Assembly (NCBI GenBank): GCA_037389465.1 | Contig: JAZARR010000250.1 | Location: forward strand, 2,542,001 to 2,606,000 | Origin: Baylisascaris procyonis | Taxonomy: Eukaryota; Nematoda; Chromadorea; Rhabditida; Ascarididae | Direction: 5' to 3' | DNA length: 64,000 nt | Part shown: positions 1 through 14,100 of the stretch, piece by piece | How the letters are laid out: each line of letters begins with the position of its first letter | Position numbering within the stretch: position 1 is the first letter of the stretch | The notes under the pieces: model-generated | The model's input: the letters and a program-made list of their open reading frames with translations, nothing else | Database searches by the model: none | What the model was told of the DNA's origin: nothing | Position numbers and translations under genes: made by a program

Positions 1-3000
1 CATATTAGCAATCGCATATTTACAAAGCCATCCCCAAAACATAGACATTTGTTGCTTCAATAAGGAGAGAAACACTAAAAATTTACAACGGTATTGAACG
101 ATTTGTGAAGAATTTTGATCGATTGTTTAGCGATCTTTAATCGAATGAAGCTAATTATGAGAAGATAAGTAACCTTTAAGGGGATAGTATATGTGAATAT
201 TGACTTCAAAATTGGCTATTATTTTATCTCTAGCATAATGCAACAACTGCGTGAATGACGCAAGAAGGTATCCCCAATCGCGAATTCCCATTCATATCAA
301 ATATGACATTGAAAGCAACTTAAAGTGACGAACATAACGCCATTTTTTTTGCAATAGCATTGAACAAGTTATCGCAAACAGATAATTTCTCTTTGTTTTT
401 TTTTTTTAAATTTTCCATTATTATGTGAAAATAAGTTATATTTGCAGTGTAAAATTTTCCTTTATAGCATTGTTTAATTCAATGCTCTCTAAATTAATTG
501 TCCTATTGGTGCATTGCTAAGGAAACAATGATAATTGAATTGATTTCTCGAATGACTAGCATAGTTACCTATCGTCTTAAATAGGGATGCTGTTTACCTT
601 ATATCGTTTCACTGATGTTTTCGTTTAGTAAAGTCTATAGGCGATATTGATGCATGTTAACATAATAAATCCGAAATGCACACCCATAACATACGACGCA
701 CATGCTGTATGTCCTCTGTGGTTTACTCAAAAGATAGCTCTTTCGTGAGCTGCTTCTAATGAATTGCAGCAAGTGAATGTATTTTATTCCACTCGAAATT
801 TTCTGTTCTGCATTTCGCGAAATATTTCATTTTCTATGCAATTAATGCAACTTTCTATGCAACTTTTCTGCACTTCCCTTCAGATGATTCAAATATAGTA
901 AATATGGTAATGCGATTAGTTTTGTTAGGAAAGTCACTCAGTTATCGATAAGAATGGATCAACTTACTCAATTTTTTCTATGGGTGAGCATGTAGCTGAG
1001 TTTTTAGTAAAGGCGGAACAAGTTTTTTAGTTGCATATAGTTTTCCAATGTGATCGCACACAATAATGTTTGCGGGGAAAGCTTGAGAAAAAGCGTTAGA
1101 AAAGTTGAAATTGCTGTTGAAGTTTACTTTGATATAACCGTTTCTTTGAAACCATTAAAAAGTGACTAGATTAGCGTTAAAGGTTTGGATTATTATAAAC
1201 CTAAAGGAATTAAACTTGTTGATAATTATGGGTTAGTTAAGCATTCTCTGATTATTTATTAACTAGGGCATATACAACAATAAAGTAAGTGAAGTAATGA
1301 AATAAGTAAAAGAAAATAAAGTAAACAGTAAGAATACAAAAATTTTCATCAAAGCATAATTAATTGATTTGTGATTGTAATGATACAATTATGATCGTAT
1401 TTATTAAAGTAATGATTATTGAAAAACGATTAATTTCATCAATATTTTTGTAGTAAAATGTAATCAACTTTTCACAAAATAAAATCGTCTTGAATATAAT
1501 CATAAATATGAAAGATATGTGAAAGAAATTCAATAAAGCTAAATGACTCGATGTGTTATAATTGAGAAAACGCTTATTCGTTTGAATTAATGGAAATTCG
1601 AAGCATCGTAATTTTTTTTTTTTAGAACTGATCATAGGATAGAAATGAAAACGTTTTAAGTAATTTATAACACAGTTATTTTGCTTACTCACTAGAAGTA
1701 TTCATTCATGTTTTTTGCTCGCACGATTCATTTCCCGGTTTTTGTCTGTTATTATGTGTTTTTATTTTAATTTCAAAATCCATGAATGCTATAATCAGTA
1801 GGCACTCAAACGATGACAATAAGTGATATTTTTTGTGTATGTACTCGATGAGATATGATACGCTCCCAAGAAGGTGATATTTATAATGAAATAATCGATA
1901 TCTATGTATATATCTTCCTATTGATTCCGAACAACGTATCATTACTTATTACGTAATAGGAATTTCCTCTTGAGATTCGCTAATTTTCACGTTGCGATTT
2001 TCTTTGATCGAGAAGAATTTCCTCTCTTTCCCACCATCCATATATGCCCATCTAAATAGGAAATAATTTAAAACAAACGGACAATGGTATGAAACCGTTT
2101 ATCGAAATAGAGACATAAATTAAAGAAAAAGAAACATGGGCGATTTTATGCGAAATACTATCTTAGGACTTTATAAATCCAATCAAGGAAAAACAGCTGC
2201 TAACAGCGGGCATAAATTCCTCAACGTTTCATAGCCGTTAAAAAGTCTCACGAAGTGCAGTTACAATAAAGAGGACTAAATTTTGTGAAATGGATCATTG
2301 CATAGTAAAGAAGTAGAATTTCGTTAATGGGGCATGATCAGTTGATGCGTTCATTAAAGTGGCGCAAATATCGGTTGATGAAGAAGGATCTACACAGCGA
2401 ACCGATAGGACAATATACCACCAGTAAATGATAGGTTTTTTTTTCCAGAGAAATAAGGGCTTGTCAGTGCTGGATCAAGAAGATATGGGATACTTTCTGC
2501 ACAAGAGAATGTTTCAGTTAAAATCATCTTCGTTAAATTATATATTCTGAAGGTGTGAAGCAATAAAACTAACATATGCATTTTAAGACTGCTTATTATG
2601 ATTTTCTGAATAATTTACCAATAATGTGAATGTGAGGACTATGCGATTTCACTTCTCATAAAAAAATCGGATAGGTGGAACTTTACCACTTTACTCACAT
2701 ATCATGATCCGTTTTTGTATATCATGATGTTTTTTTTATCGAGCATTAATATCACTATATACTATAAGAATTAAGACCTTTTTAACTCAAACTCTTCATT
2801 ATGAGGGTTTTCCAAATCATCGGCTGCTACATTGCATGGCAAATTGGTGAGCTAAATATGGGAAGGGAAGGCATGATGGGAGAGGCTAATGAACTAGATG
2901 CAATCGACATTGAGTATTTAAAGTTATTTTATAACGTAAACGTCAAGGCAACGTACCGGAATATTATAATTGAGAAATTCTAGTTGATTTGAGTTGGCAT

Positions 3001-6000
3001 AAGTTTTCCTAAAATATAGAGTTTATATAATCGTTATGATGAGTTGAAATCCGTTTAAAGAGCAATGCTAATTAACTAGGGTGAATCTTTCAACTTAGGC
3101 AACAATACCTAGCCATAATTGTACGAAGTATCTTGTAGTTTGCTTCTTTAAGGAAATTTTCCTTAAACATTTAAAATCGGCTGCAATTATGTTGCGTTTT
3201 TTTTTTTAGTTTCTATTTTAATTCTACTCATTCGCGATAATCTGAATCTTTTGAGTTCAACTAAATTGATCTAAATTTAAATTCCCTCGATCTTATATGT
3301 TCTATATCGATGTCAAACATTTACATGAATGTGGCTTATTAGTTGAGGCATTTTACATTCTTTTTTTTTAACGCAATGATCTGTTATCATAGATTTTGCA
3401 CTCTCTAACATATTGCTTTCGATGGATAGATATTGTTATAAACTCTTCTTATGTTTTTGTAAATAATCTCGTAAAAAAAAAAAACAAAAAAAACGCAGAA
3501 ATAATTCTAATTGAATTTCTGCTTCAATTCACCTTTTCATAGTCGTATTTATGTAGTTCATTTAGGGATCACTAATTATTGCGTAAGAAATGATTACACT
3601 CGAGGAAACGCCTTCTAGGATTTAATCTTTCTTTTAGGAAAAAAAAAAAAGCGGAAAATGCTGCATTCAATAGAAAAAAACTGATATATTTTACTAATAT
3701 TTATTCATTCAATCATATAATAGCAAAAGAGCAGAAAAGGCAGTAAAACATCTTATTGATCAATGAACAACAAAATACAATATACGAATAAATACGGGCA
3801 ATACTATACCAATAAAAAATACGTTGTAATAAAAAACTTCACCAGTTATCATGACGATGTTGACCTCTTATAAGATGCTGGCCCTGCTTCTTCTTAAAAG
3901 AAAACTCTTTAGAGATACTGAAAAAAAAAAAACCTGAAAAATTACTTTCCTATTCAAATTAGCATGGCGAAGGGGGGATTTCTCCTTAATTTTGGAATTT
4001 TGTTGGTAATTGCAATCATTTGTCGACCGTATCGTCAAATTCTCATTGAAAATGGAAAAATGAGTAAAAAGATTTCGTTGTCTTTGTTTTCGTTGTTCAA
4101 TTTTTCAAAAATGCAAAATGTTGTAGCATTTTCTTCGATGCATAATTTATAGCACTCAATTTGACGACCTTTTCTTACGGTGTTCTCTATGATGGCACTC
4201 ATTGAAGTTATTCACGTTGCAAATGTCACCGCTTAAAGCTCATGAAAGCAATGCGATAATCATTGTGGTATAGTGTCTTCTTAGATTTTATATACTTTAG
4301 ATTTTTAGAATTTTACTTCTGTGTGGATTTTTTTAGTTGAAAATTTTGCGAAAGTCGTGGCAATAAACCATCTTCTCGCTTATTTATAGCTAATAAAGGT
4401 AAAATGGGCTCTATAGCATGAACGTGTTTGATAATGGGCGTTTGAGGAGGAGTTTGGCTAGAAAAAGTCAAGAAGTTTTGAAGCATAGAACAGTGGTATC
4501 TTTGGAAAATTTTAAGTCTTGACTGATCTATAGGTTGTGGCTGTAAGCTATTCTATGTGGCTCTTTCTTATTGAATTTGTTTTCTGCAGTTATCAGTATT
4601 GCGGCTATTTGGATTGCTGCGATTAGCACATAACAGTGCGCAGCAATTTTATGCAAAGACTTTGGCGATGGCGTTGCGTGTTTGTGCTGATTTGACTTTT
4701 GAAAATAAATGCGAGCAAAGAAAGAAGAAAAGAAAATGAAGCAGCATACTATCATGAGCACTGCTTCAGAGGCAAGATGTTAAGTTAAGATAGTTGATAC
4801 TATCCTACGGGTCTATTTCCCTGACCACGAGCTCTTAACCGTCCATTAAGTACCAGGAGGTGTGCCTGTAGAGTAGGCTCGAAGATGCAATTTCACGGGT
4901 GTCAATTCGGAAATGAGTGGCACTGGATTTGCAACCCATTTCAGTCGGATTTTTGTATGTTGCGAGTGGCTTTGATCTCAAAATTTTGCTCTAAAATATT
5001 TACCCATGATGCTATTGTCCCGTGACTGATGAGATTGTCCAGCCGCGCCACTGAGCAACTAGGGCGACATTACGAGCCTAGATCATGTGTACTTTATGTA
5101 ATGAACACATTTAACGAATTATTGCACTCAGTTGTAGTGCAGTCAACCACTCATTCACTACATAATACAACACAATGGTGAGCACAAAGTTAGTGTGAGA
5201 TTGTGATTTTCTTCTAGTTGTGATTTTCCCCAATTTAAGTAGGTGTCTGTCTGTCTGTCGGTGATTGCTGTTAGTATTCGCAACTACCTAAGTTAGAGCA
5301 GTGAAATTTGGCGGATTTAGTCCATTAATGGCATCGAACTCCGTAATCATTATTATTAGTGTCGAGACTACGAGTTTCTGTTGTTGCTTTTTCAGTGCCG
5401 TTAAATTCTCACATAAGAGTGCATCAACATGAAACTGTTCTTGTTATCTTTTCTTCTGCTTTCTTTTCTTGTCTCATATTAGATCCCATTACTCGTCAAT
5501 CTTTCCCTCCATATTTTCCTCGAGAAATAGAGAAAAAAGGTCATTGAACGATACGTTATGCGATGGAAGACACTTTTTCCTAAAAATATGCAAATTTCAA
5601 TCATTATGCCGTTATTTTACGTATGTAAAATTATGCACAAGCCTAGAAAGTAATGTTTTTTTTTTTTTGATTTGTCGAATTAATAGACAATCTATTTCGT
5701 TATGCTTTTTTTCTATGAGTACATCTGAGCGAAAAAAATTCAACAATTCCATATATTTAGCCTACTACGATAATAATTTAATAAGTAATCTCGGGTGATT
5801 TTCCTATACATTTATTTCCTCCTACGTTCATTCGTTCGGCGTCATTCTCATTCAAATGCTGTAATTGTAGCATCTCTATTTGTTAAAAATGCCCCTTCAC
5901 GTTTGATTAACCTAAATGAGTGAAACATTTTTTTTTTTTTTTGGATTCTATTGATAACCATTCATTTCATTCGTTTATATATACTCAACTTATCGCAACA

Positions 6001-6780
6001 TCACTTTGCTTTTCTCTTGTTATACAACGTTCATCATCAACGATGGAACAATTCCGAATTCAGATTCATCTATATTTTCATTACAAGAGTTAACTGCTAC
6101 CCTTTCAACCGGAAGATACATCGAAATAATTCTTCAATAAATGAGAACGATTAGTTTATTTAAATATGAATTTCTAAGCGAATTTAGCTCTAAGATATCA
6201 ACTACACAAAAATAAATTTCCATTGAAAAAATTCTATGAATATCTCGTCCTCTTTCAAGGTAAATGGTTATTTATTATGTATATTTTTCGATATCTTCAA
6301 TACTTTGTCAATGCTATCGCTAATATGCGCTTTGCAAAGTTGCTCTTGCGATATCGTAGCGATGCCTGAATATATTCAAATCGGTAATTATCTAAGTTAG
6401 AAATGCGAAATTTGGTGGATATAGCTCATTGATTGACATCATACTCCATAATTTACGTTGATCCATCAATTTCGAACACAACTGTGGATAGTCGATATGC
6501 GGAAAAGTTTCTGCGTCTTACATTTAGAGGTCTTTTATTTTATACCAATGGAATCACAAAAAAGCGATTCTTTAAGGGGGATTTGGGGAGTGGTCAAGTT
6601 AACAAAATTAAGAAAATATTATTTTGCATATTTATTATATGGATATAACTGATGAAATGAAATAGACAACATGCAGGTGCCGATATCACGTGCGCCTTTC
6701 TAGCATGTGCGTTCTTGTGGAAATTCGTCGGCATTGAAACTATCAACTTAAAGCAATATCGATAAACAAATCCAATTGTT
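1..6780. other. Gene-free upstream region
   Basis: AT-rich, many poly-A/T runs. Open frames are short (at most 110 codons), of low complexity, and lack paired splice sites or recognisable motifs. One perfect NBRE octamer at 5536-5543 is listed separately. Confidence 0.5.
5536..5543 (+). promoter_or_regulatory. NBRE octamer (AAAGGTCA)
   Basis: Exact match to the NR4A monomer response element, about 1.3 kb upstream of candidate exon 1. I found no other exact copy on either strand by reading. About one or two are expected by chance in a window this size, so function is unproven. Confidence 0.3.
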
Positions 6781-6842
6781 TCCTGTTTTCAGAGGAGTCG
6801 ACGAACTTTGCATAATTGCGATGTTCGTATAAGCACGATCCA
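6781..6842 (+). promoter_or_regulatory. Possible spliced-leader acceptor and short 5' leader of the receptor gene
   Basis: CCTGTTTTCAG ends at 6792 and is a textbook nematode acceptor. The next 50 bases carry no long frame in phase with the following ATG at 6843; an in-frame TAA lies near 6812-6814. This fits a trans-splice site followed by a short 5' UTR. A small upstream ATG (near 6830) opens only three codons before a stop. The site could instead be an ordinary cis acceptor for a frame that is open through the whole exon (reading RSRRTLHNCDV...), so the assignment is tentative. Confidence 0.4.
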
Positions 6843-6911
6843 ATGTTGCTTCAACAGTGCCCCGAATGTCTCGACTCGCCGGTGCATTGCTTCACTTGCG
6901 CCGATCCTCAG
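6843..6911 (+). CDS. nhr-6: Candidate exon 1: N-terminus with CxxC-x6-CxxC motif
   Basis: ATG followed by 23 codons, reading [19 protein letters not shown] and then ADPQ, up to a CAG|GTTTCT donor. Phase 0 at the 3' end matches phase 0 of the next candidate exon. Four cysteines in C-x2-C-x6-C-x2-C spacing look like a miniature zinc-binding knuckle. Local G+C is well above the flanks, as in the certain exons. The donor is weak. A second frame is also open across the exon, so the reading chosen here rests on the phase match and the ordered cysteines. Confidence 0.45.
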
Positions 6912-9900
6912 GTTTCTAGCAATTCTCACTAACAACGTTGGTTGTCCGGATCTAGCATATCGTATCGTCTACTTATATTACTATAGTATAATTGTTCTCA
7001 TTGTTATTATATCAGCATTTAAAACAAAATTCACAGCGCACTCGACAAAGATGCAACCTATTAATTATGTAGATCATTATTGCGCTTCAAGCGACGCTTC
7101 AAGCATCGCATATCAGTGACATTATCGGCGATCGCACTCAGGACACGTTTCGATGCAGCGGTTAGCAGTCTAAAATTCATTGATCACTAGGCTTTCATCA
7201 ACAAATCTCATGTGATCCTTGCTCTTACCAATGGCTGATGTTCTAAATGAACAGCAGAATGCGAAGAACTCTATGAAGCTGCATAAAGTGACAAACTTAT
7301 TGGGAGAGTGGATAAATACTGAATTGCTTTGGGAATATTTTTTGCCTAAAATTGATTTTTTTTCGCTCAATAGGAGGAGGTTTTTTGGTTTTTTTTAATA
7401 AAAATTCATAAGGAAGAGGTATTGCAGAGGTTTTTTTTCTAAAAAAGATTATATAACTTTTAACTCTTTTAAATCTTTGAAAGAAATAAAGTGGAAATAA
7501 AGAAAGGAGAAAATTTTTCTGAACCTCTCCAGAGCGATTTACAACTTTTTTTCATATAATCAAACAGAAATTTTTCCGAGCAGAAAAAAAAAATACACAT
7601 ATATAGGCGCACAACGCTTGTGTATGGCAACTGCAATAAGAATAAAACGTCTTTCAACTACTCAAAACATAATCCCGACGAAATCAAATGTTCCAGGTAT
7701 AATTCCAGGTACAGATTCTTAGAGGGGCGTCACTAACAGCGTTGAAGAGGAGTATTAGACTGATTTTGCAAGGCGTAGAATTATTTAGATCCAATCAGTC
7801 TCTTTTCTCACTATAATTTACGCGACCACTAATTTTATTCAACATTTGCTGGATCAATAAACGAATTAAATCATTCATAAAATCAAATATTCTTCATTTC
7901 AGCCTATAAGGAAACGTTTTATATGGATGTCTAAAATCTTCTTTTGCAGAGTAATAGAGAAAAGCTGTGTGTAAGGGTAAAACCTCCGGTAATTTACGGT
8001 GCTCGTCACAACGGTTGTGCACAATCGTTCGAATACGCCACATTATCATCGACGGCACCATCTGTAACGGAATCACTAGACGACATCAACGCTGATTCCA
8101 CTAATTTTTTTCGTCACATTTTTGCTAGCGAAAGTTATTCTGTAAGTTTTGTTGTTTCTTTAAACAAAGATAAAACTGTAAAATATTAATCATCCTGCAC
8201 TGAAAGTATATCGCTAAATAATTACCTCAGTGTAATAAGCAAACTTTAAACTTTGAAGATTATATTCATTGGTTTGTTGGCTCTGCGCAATTTAAAGTAG
8301 GATGCCAAAAAACCATCTTTTTTTGTTATGAATCTGCATAGGAATTTATGAGGTTTTCAGCTAATAAAGAAGGCGGTTAGATACCTACCCATCTTGAGCC
8401 GTCTGACTGCCAATGATTTCCTTATCGAGTCTTTTAGAAACCAGGGTTTGCCTGGGTTATGAGGTATTTTGCCAAATCGGCTAATCGTGCTATCACAATA
8501 GCAGCTCGTTATTTTGCCTCGTCGTTTTTTTGAGACGTTGCAGGTGTGGAAAAGCATTTCAAATGAATTTTATGTAATGATTTGAGGTGCATAAATCGTA
8601 GAGGGACATTAGGGCTGCCTTCTTTTATTTCGCGCAACAGTGGTAGTTTTTATGGACCATGAGCAATGGAAATAAGGGCGTAAAAAACGTGAGGTTCTGA
8701 TGGAGTCACCTATCTGAATTTTGACAGCCGGACCTTCCAGCTTCCAAAATTCTAATAGAGAATGACCAAACTGAATGCTGGCCAAATATTAGCTGAGTTT
8801 AACCATACCTCTCAATTAAGTGGTGTAGTTTAAGGGAGAGCGATTGTTTTGTGACGATATTCATCTGTCGATGGACGATCCTTTCGCATCATCGGAACCG
8901 TCATCGTCACGTATTGAAGGTATTATTTAAATTTCATGAATTCTGCAATGGCACGAAGTTTATTTGAACGGCAATTATTCCTAATTGTTTTGACGAAGGA
9001 TAACAGCTTCAGGTTCAGCGTATTTTATTATTTTTTTAACATAGTGGGAAGTGATATATATGGGCACATTTCAATGTACCAATCGTGGATCTTTGTGAAG
9101 AGGTTTAATAGAGCGCAACGATTAGCAATCTTTAGAAAGCGCCTATTTAAATTTCGGAATTTAAAATCGTTTCGAGAAAAGGCAACTTGAATTTACCATA
9201 TTCAGTTTTAACTAATTTCTCTGCATCGGTGGAAGTCTACAAGATATGCCGAAGTAAAGAGAAACATAAAAGACCTCATAGAATACCTTCTAGGATATTC
9301 TATCTGTAAAGGAAGACTCTATGAGTGCTAATTGCTCCTTCGGAAACATCCTTTGTTCCTCGAATTTTCTACGGTATCCATAAAGGCGAAACATAAATTA
9401 TTTATCATTTGTGTGTTTTGTGTTTGTGCTCTCTATTCGACTATCGTGCGTATCCGTACCCTTCACCATTGTTGAGCAGCATTTCATTTTTCGTTTCATG
9501 CTTGTTTATGTTCGTCTATTGTTTACGAATAATTACACAACAGCAATTGTTGTCCTCCATTTTGCGAGGTAGAGTAAGAGCTTTAAGAGGAGGCTAGCAG
9601 ATTATTAGATTTTCACTAATATGAGCCCACTAATCCAAGCATTTATTTCAATATTCAAAAACAGTGACTTAATCTTTCATGTGTTAGCTGGTATACGCTT
9701 GCCGTTTGACAGAACCAAATGAGAAAATTCGTCGTTCAATCATACTGCATAACCAATTGAGCTAAATTTGCATATGTAAATTACACGGCATTTCAAAATG
9801 CGCATATGTTTGTTGAACGTGAGTAAATCGAGCCCAAAAAATGGGTTGAAGAAGTGGGAACATATGGCGAGATATTAGTTGAATTTTGGAGAATACTCGG

Positions 9901-11032
9901 ATATTGGAATTCATATGCAAAATTTTCGTCTATAAGATAAATTTTCTAATCGTGAATTTGAAATATCGTTGTTGACTTCCATAATTTATAGCGGAAAAAA
10001 TTTGTTATTTCCGGCTATCTTGTTTACTGCCCCTGAATAAAATATCGAACGAAATAAAACGGATAGTTGAATAAATGAGGTTACTATTTTAAGCCCCTAT
10101 TTGTATATTACTGCCTACTGCATTAAGTTATAATGCAATCATTGACGTTAGTAAGACACGTTTCAGCGATTCATAAAAGTACATTGAAGATAGCTGATGA
10201 AAAAGCAACGTATTTGTGCATATTGGAAGTAAAAAAAAAAAAAAACTCGTCCAGTTGAATTGAGATAAGCACTAACGTTGCTATTTATATTATACTTCGG
10301 GAGTATATCGTAGGCCTATTCTCATAGGATTTTATAGATAATATCAATGGAAGACTGCTGATCCAAAGTGTACTGACATAATTACAATTTTAGCACATCA
10401 TGAAATAATTAAATCTGATGGAAAGTTGTAATGTAGTACGCATATATTGTTGGGAAGGGGATTGGCCATGATGCTTGGAGTGGTCCTTATTGGAGGTTTG
10501 TTGCATCGACAAATCTCGCATAATTAGACACTTTCAGAAAAGGATAGCATACGGTTTATAGAACACATTTCTATTTGCGGCTTTGTGTGATAGGTACAAA
10601 TGTAGACCAAACAGTGCACTGATGACGTGCCCTTCGGGAAATAAAAGGGTCGTCGTAGAATGTTGCTCACTTCATGATTGTCTCTGCTGTCATAAATTCC
10701 TTGCTAATGAACAGTCTTTGTCAGATGAGGGCAATTCTATAAGTGATGTCTGTTCCACCGTGATTGCTGGCGTTACGAGCTTATCACAATTGATACATAA
10801 CATGTGCGGTTGAACTGCTGTGACTTCAGGAAGAGAGTAATGGTGGATGAAAACGTCCGTAACAGCTTAATCTGTTAGAGCATCTGCCCAGAAAGTGAAG
10901 GGTCAGGGGGCTTTCATCCGGTTTCCGCATAGTGTATTCCCAAGTCGAGCTCTGAAGTAGGCAAAAAACCGCTTTGCATTAAGATGTTAGCTATAAATGA
11001 ATGTGTAAATGCATATAAATATAATTGTGAAT

Positions 11033-11120
<88 letters not shown>

Positions 11121-11145
11121 TGCAGAATCTCAGACCACATTGAGA

Positions 11146-11192
<47 letters not shown>

Positions 11193-14100
11193 TGCAGAAT
11201 CTCAGACCACATTGAGAGCCATGTTCGAACGTTTCATTATTCCTTATTTGCCCGTCGTTTTGGTCATATTCATGGATAACCATAGACTTCTAAGCATCTC
11301 CAAGCCTCTTATGCAACAACTCCCGCAAAGATACTGTATTCCCAGGTACTACATGTTGGTTTTGCTCATAAGAGTTTGCTGTGTACGCGAAACATGTGGG
11401 TGGGTGTGTGTGTGTGCTGTGACGCAATTGAGGACAGCATTGATGAGGACATCATCTATAATTGTATTGCACATGTGAGCACGAAGCAAATTGGGCCTAC
11501 TATCACGCGCAATGAGTGCCATATCTTTAGAGAAGCATACTTGTGCTATGCTCAACGTTGCTCATCCTTAAGCAAATTTTATGCCTCATTGTATCTGCAT
11601 TAACTTAAATAGCTTCACTGTCTCTTAACTTACTCATCGAGAGTAAAATAGTGTTTATTTGGATAGTATGTTTGTTAAAATGACATATTCGCATAGTCTA
11701 TACGAAATATTTTGTTTCCAAACCTGGGAGAATAATATGTTTTAAAAAGAAATTCCTCAATCGAAAGTCCGAGAAGAAAAAGTACGGATACGAGAGACAA
11801 CTGTTTTGAATGCAAAGAAGTGAAAAATACATACGAGCAGAAAAAGTGACACACAGCGAACCAGCGAACTCTTAAGAGCAAAAGTGTAGTGACTTCATCA
11901 CTGGTGCTCAATAAGTATAAGGGAAGATTTGTTCAGCTTATAGCCGGACAGTAAATCAGATCACAACTTAAGGTGCCGGAACCAATCGTGTTGCCATGTT
12001 TACCATGTTATTCTATATTTATTGTTCTATATTGATCTTCGCGAACGAATTTCTACGAAAGTCTAAAATGCCATCCATCCCTCTCCCTTCCCACATCCAC
12101 TCCTTCCATTCCCCTCCGTCAGGCGATAGCATGCTGCTAACGCAATTGAGCAAGGCTATTTATTTTTAAGTGAGTGCATCTATAGTGTTTGGCTATTATG
12201 AGCAAAAATAAGCAGCTTTTTTATATAAATAACTGTAAAAAAAAGCTCATTTAGCTATAATCAAGGAGTTACATAAATAATACAGATAAAAACTGATCGA
12301 ATTTCATATAGAGTTAGATATTTTAGGTGCTAATGAGATTTTTTTCTATTTCTTTAATATAACATTAACGCTTTAAACCCTGCTAATTAGGAATTATTGA
12401 TGAAAATATTATTAAGTAAAGAATAATAGGTAAGTTTCAGATCATTACTATTATTGAAAAAATCATTAGGTATCATTCGTTGTAGAAGAAAATATTGCTG
12501 ATGAAAGAATATTTGATTTAGTTATCTGTTTTGCTTGATCTCGAAAGTCGCACTTTGCTCATCTTTTCAAAAAATTTCGTAAATTGTTGCTTCCGGTTAT
12601 CAGTTTTCGAGTACATTTAACGCAATGAACGTTCATTTATTCGATTGTAGCTCTTATCAGGGGAATATTTAGCCTCATCAATTGCCCATAATAGCTTTTT
12701 TTTTGCTGCAATATGCTGTTATTGTGTGAGCAATATCAAAGAGGTCATCATTTGAATCATGCATTTATATCAATACAAACCTAAAAACCAATTCATAATT
12801 AGATATTATATTAAATAAAACCGAAGTATTGCTTTCTTTGCAAAACAAATAGTGCTGCAAACTTCATGTTCTTTGTAACAGCTGCAGATTTCTTACAGTT
12901 TCAAAAAACTGCTTATTTTAATACATGAAAAGTTTTGAAAAGCTTACTATCATTTGTTACCTTTCTACAAGGCTGTAAAGTAGGCTTGTTGATAATTATA
13001 ATTCTCACAATATTTCACTTATATTTGCGCCGCAAGAAAGTTGGACCATTTTCATGGCCGAAACATTTGAAGTAGAAGTTGCTGAAGTAGCACCTATGAA
13101 TTATCATTTTTGAATTATGTGAATTATCATTTTGCACTCTTTGAAAATATTTTCCTAATATTGCACTGAAATCAATTTTCTATTTTTCGGCAAGAAGCTT
13201 GGTTGTAATTTCATTGCAAAAGCAATTATCGCATAAAGAGTTCCAATTTAAGAAAAAAAAAATCTCGCGAATATTTTCTACTACACAAATAGTTGAAATA
13301 GCCGAGAGTAATAAAAATTTCTCAATTTCTCATATAAATGAAGATTGTTGCAAAAAGCTAATGGGATTGCAAATGGCCGAAGTGTACAGTGTGAAAAAAA
13401 AAACACCGATGCATTAATTATAAATCAGAACGCATCTAAAATGCAATGTTATGCAATTAGCAAAAATTATTCACGATGAGAGAGAGGTAAATGGTATAAT
13501 CTACCGCTGAGATAAAAAAAAAAAAATCCCATTTATGTACATAGAATGCAGTGAAACAACGGTGGTTTTATTTGTGAAATGACCGCAAATAATTTTGGAA
13601 AAAAAAAAAAGAGGTGATGGTTCATTTGTATGCAACTTGAAAATATCAATATTTATGACATTTGCAGAATTATTCAAGCATAATAAGAGAAATATTTGTG
13701 CCATAATGAGGTGAGTAAAATTGTTATTGATGAAAAAAGATTTACGAACAATTTACAAATTTTCTCATATCTTCTATCACAATAGCTAATTTTTTTTGAA
13801 GCTTGCTCAACCGTAAGCATGAACTTTTTCATAGAATATATAAAATTTTTCATAAGCGTCGTATTTTAGGATCCTATCTAAATTATCCAAAAGGTTCTAA
13901 CCTCAAAAGACGTACTTTAGTCAATCATTATACAAATGCGATCGTCTTGGAACTGTGATCAACATTTATCATATATTTTGCGTCCCCCTTACAAATTACG
14001 ATAATGTTGCAAATCACATCATGAAAGAGGACCCAAAATATCTTTCAGTTCATAGCGATATTCTCAGCTAATAATAAAGTTTATGAACAGAGGAGGTGCA

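Noticed and set aside
10984..11478. Long frame with Ile-Tyr repeats, both strands
   Set aside because: It is the translation of the (TA)n tracts; the same happens at 54672-54914 and 60568-60912.
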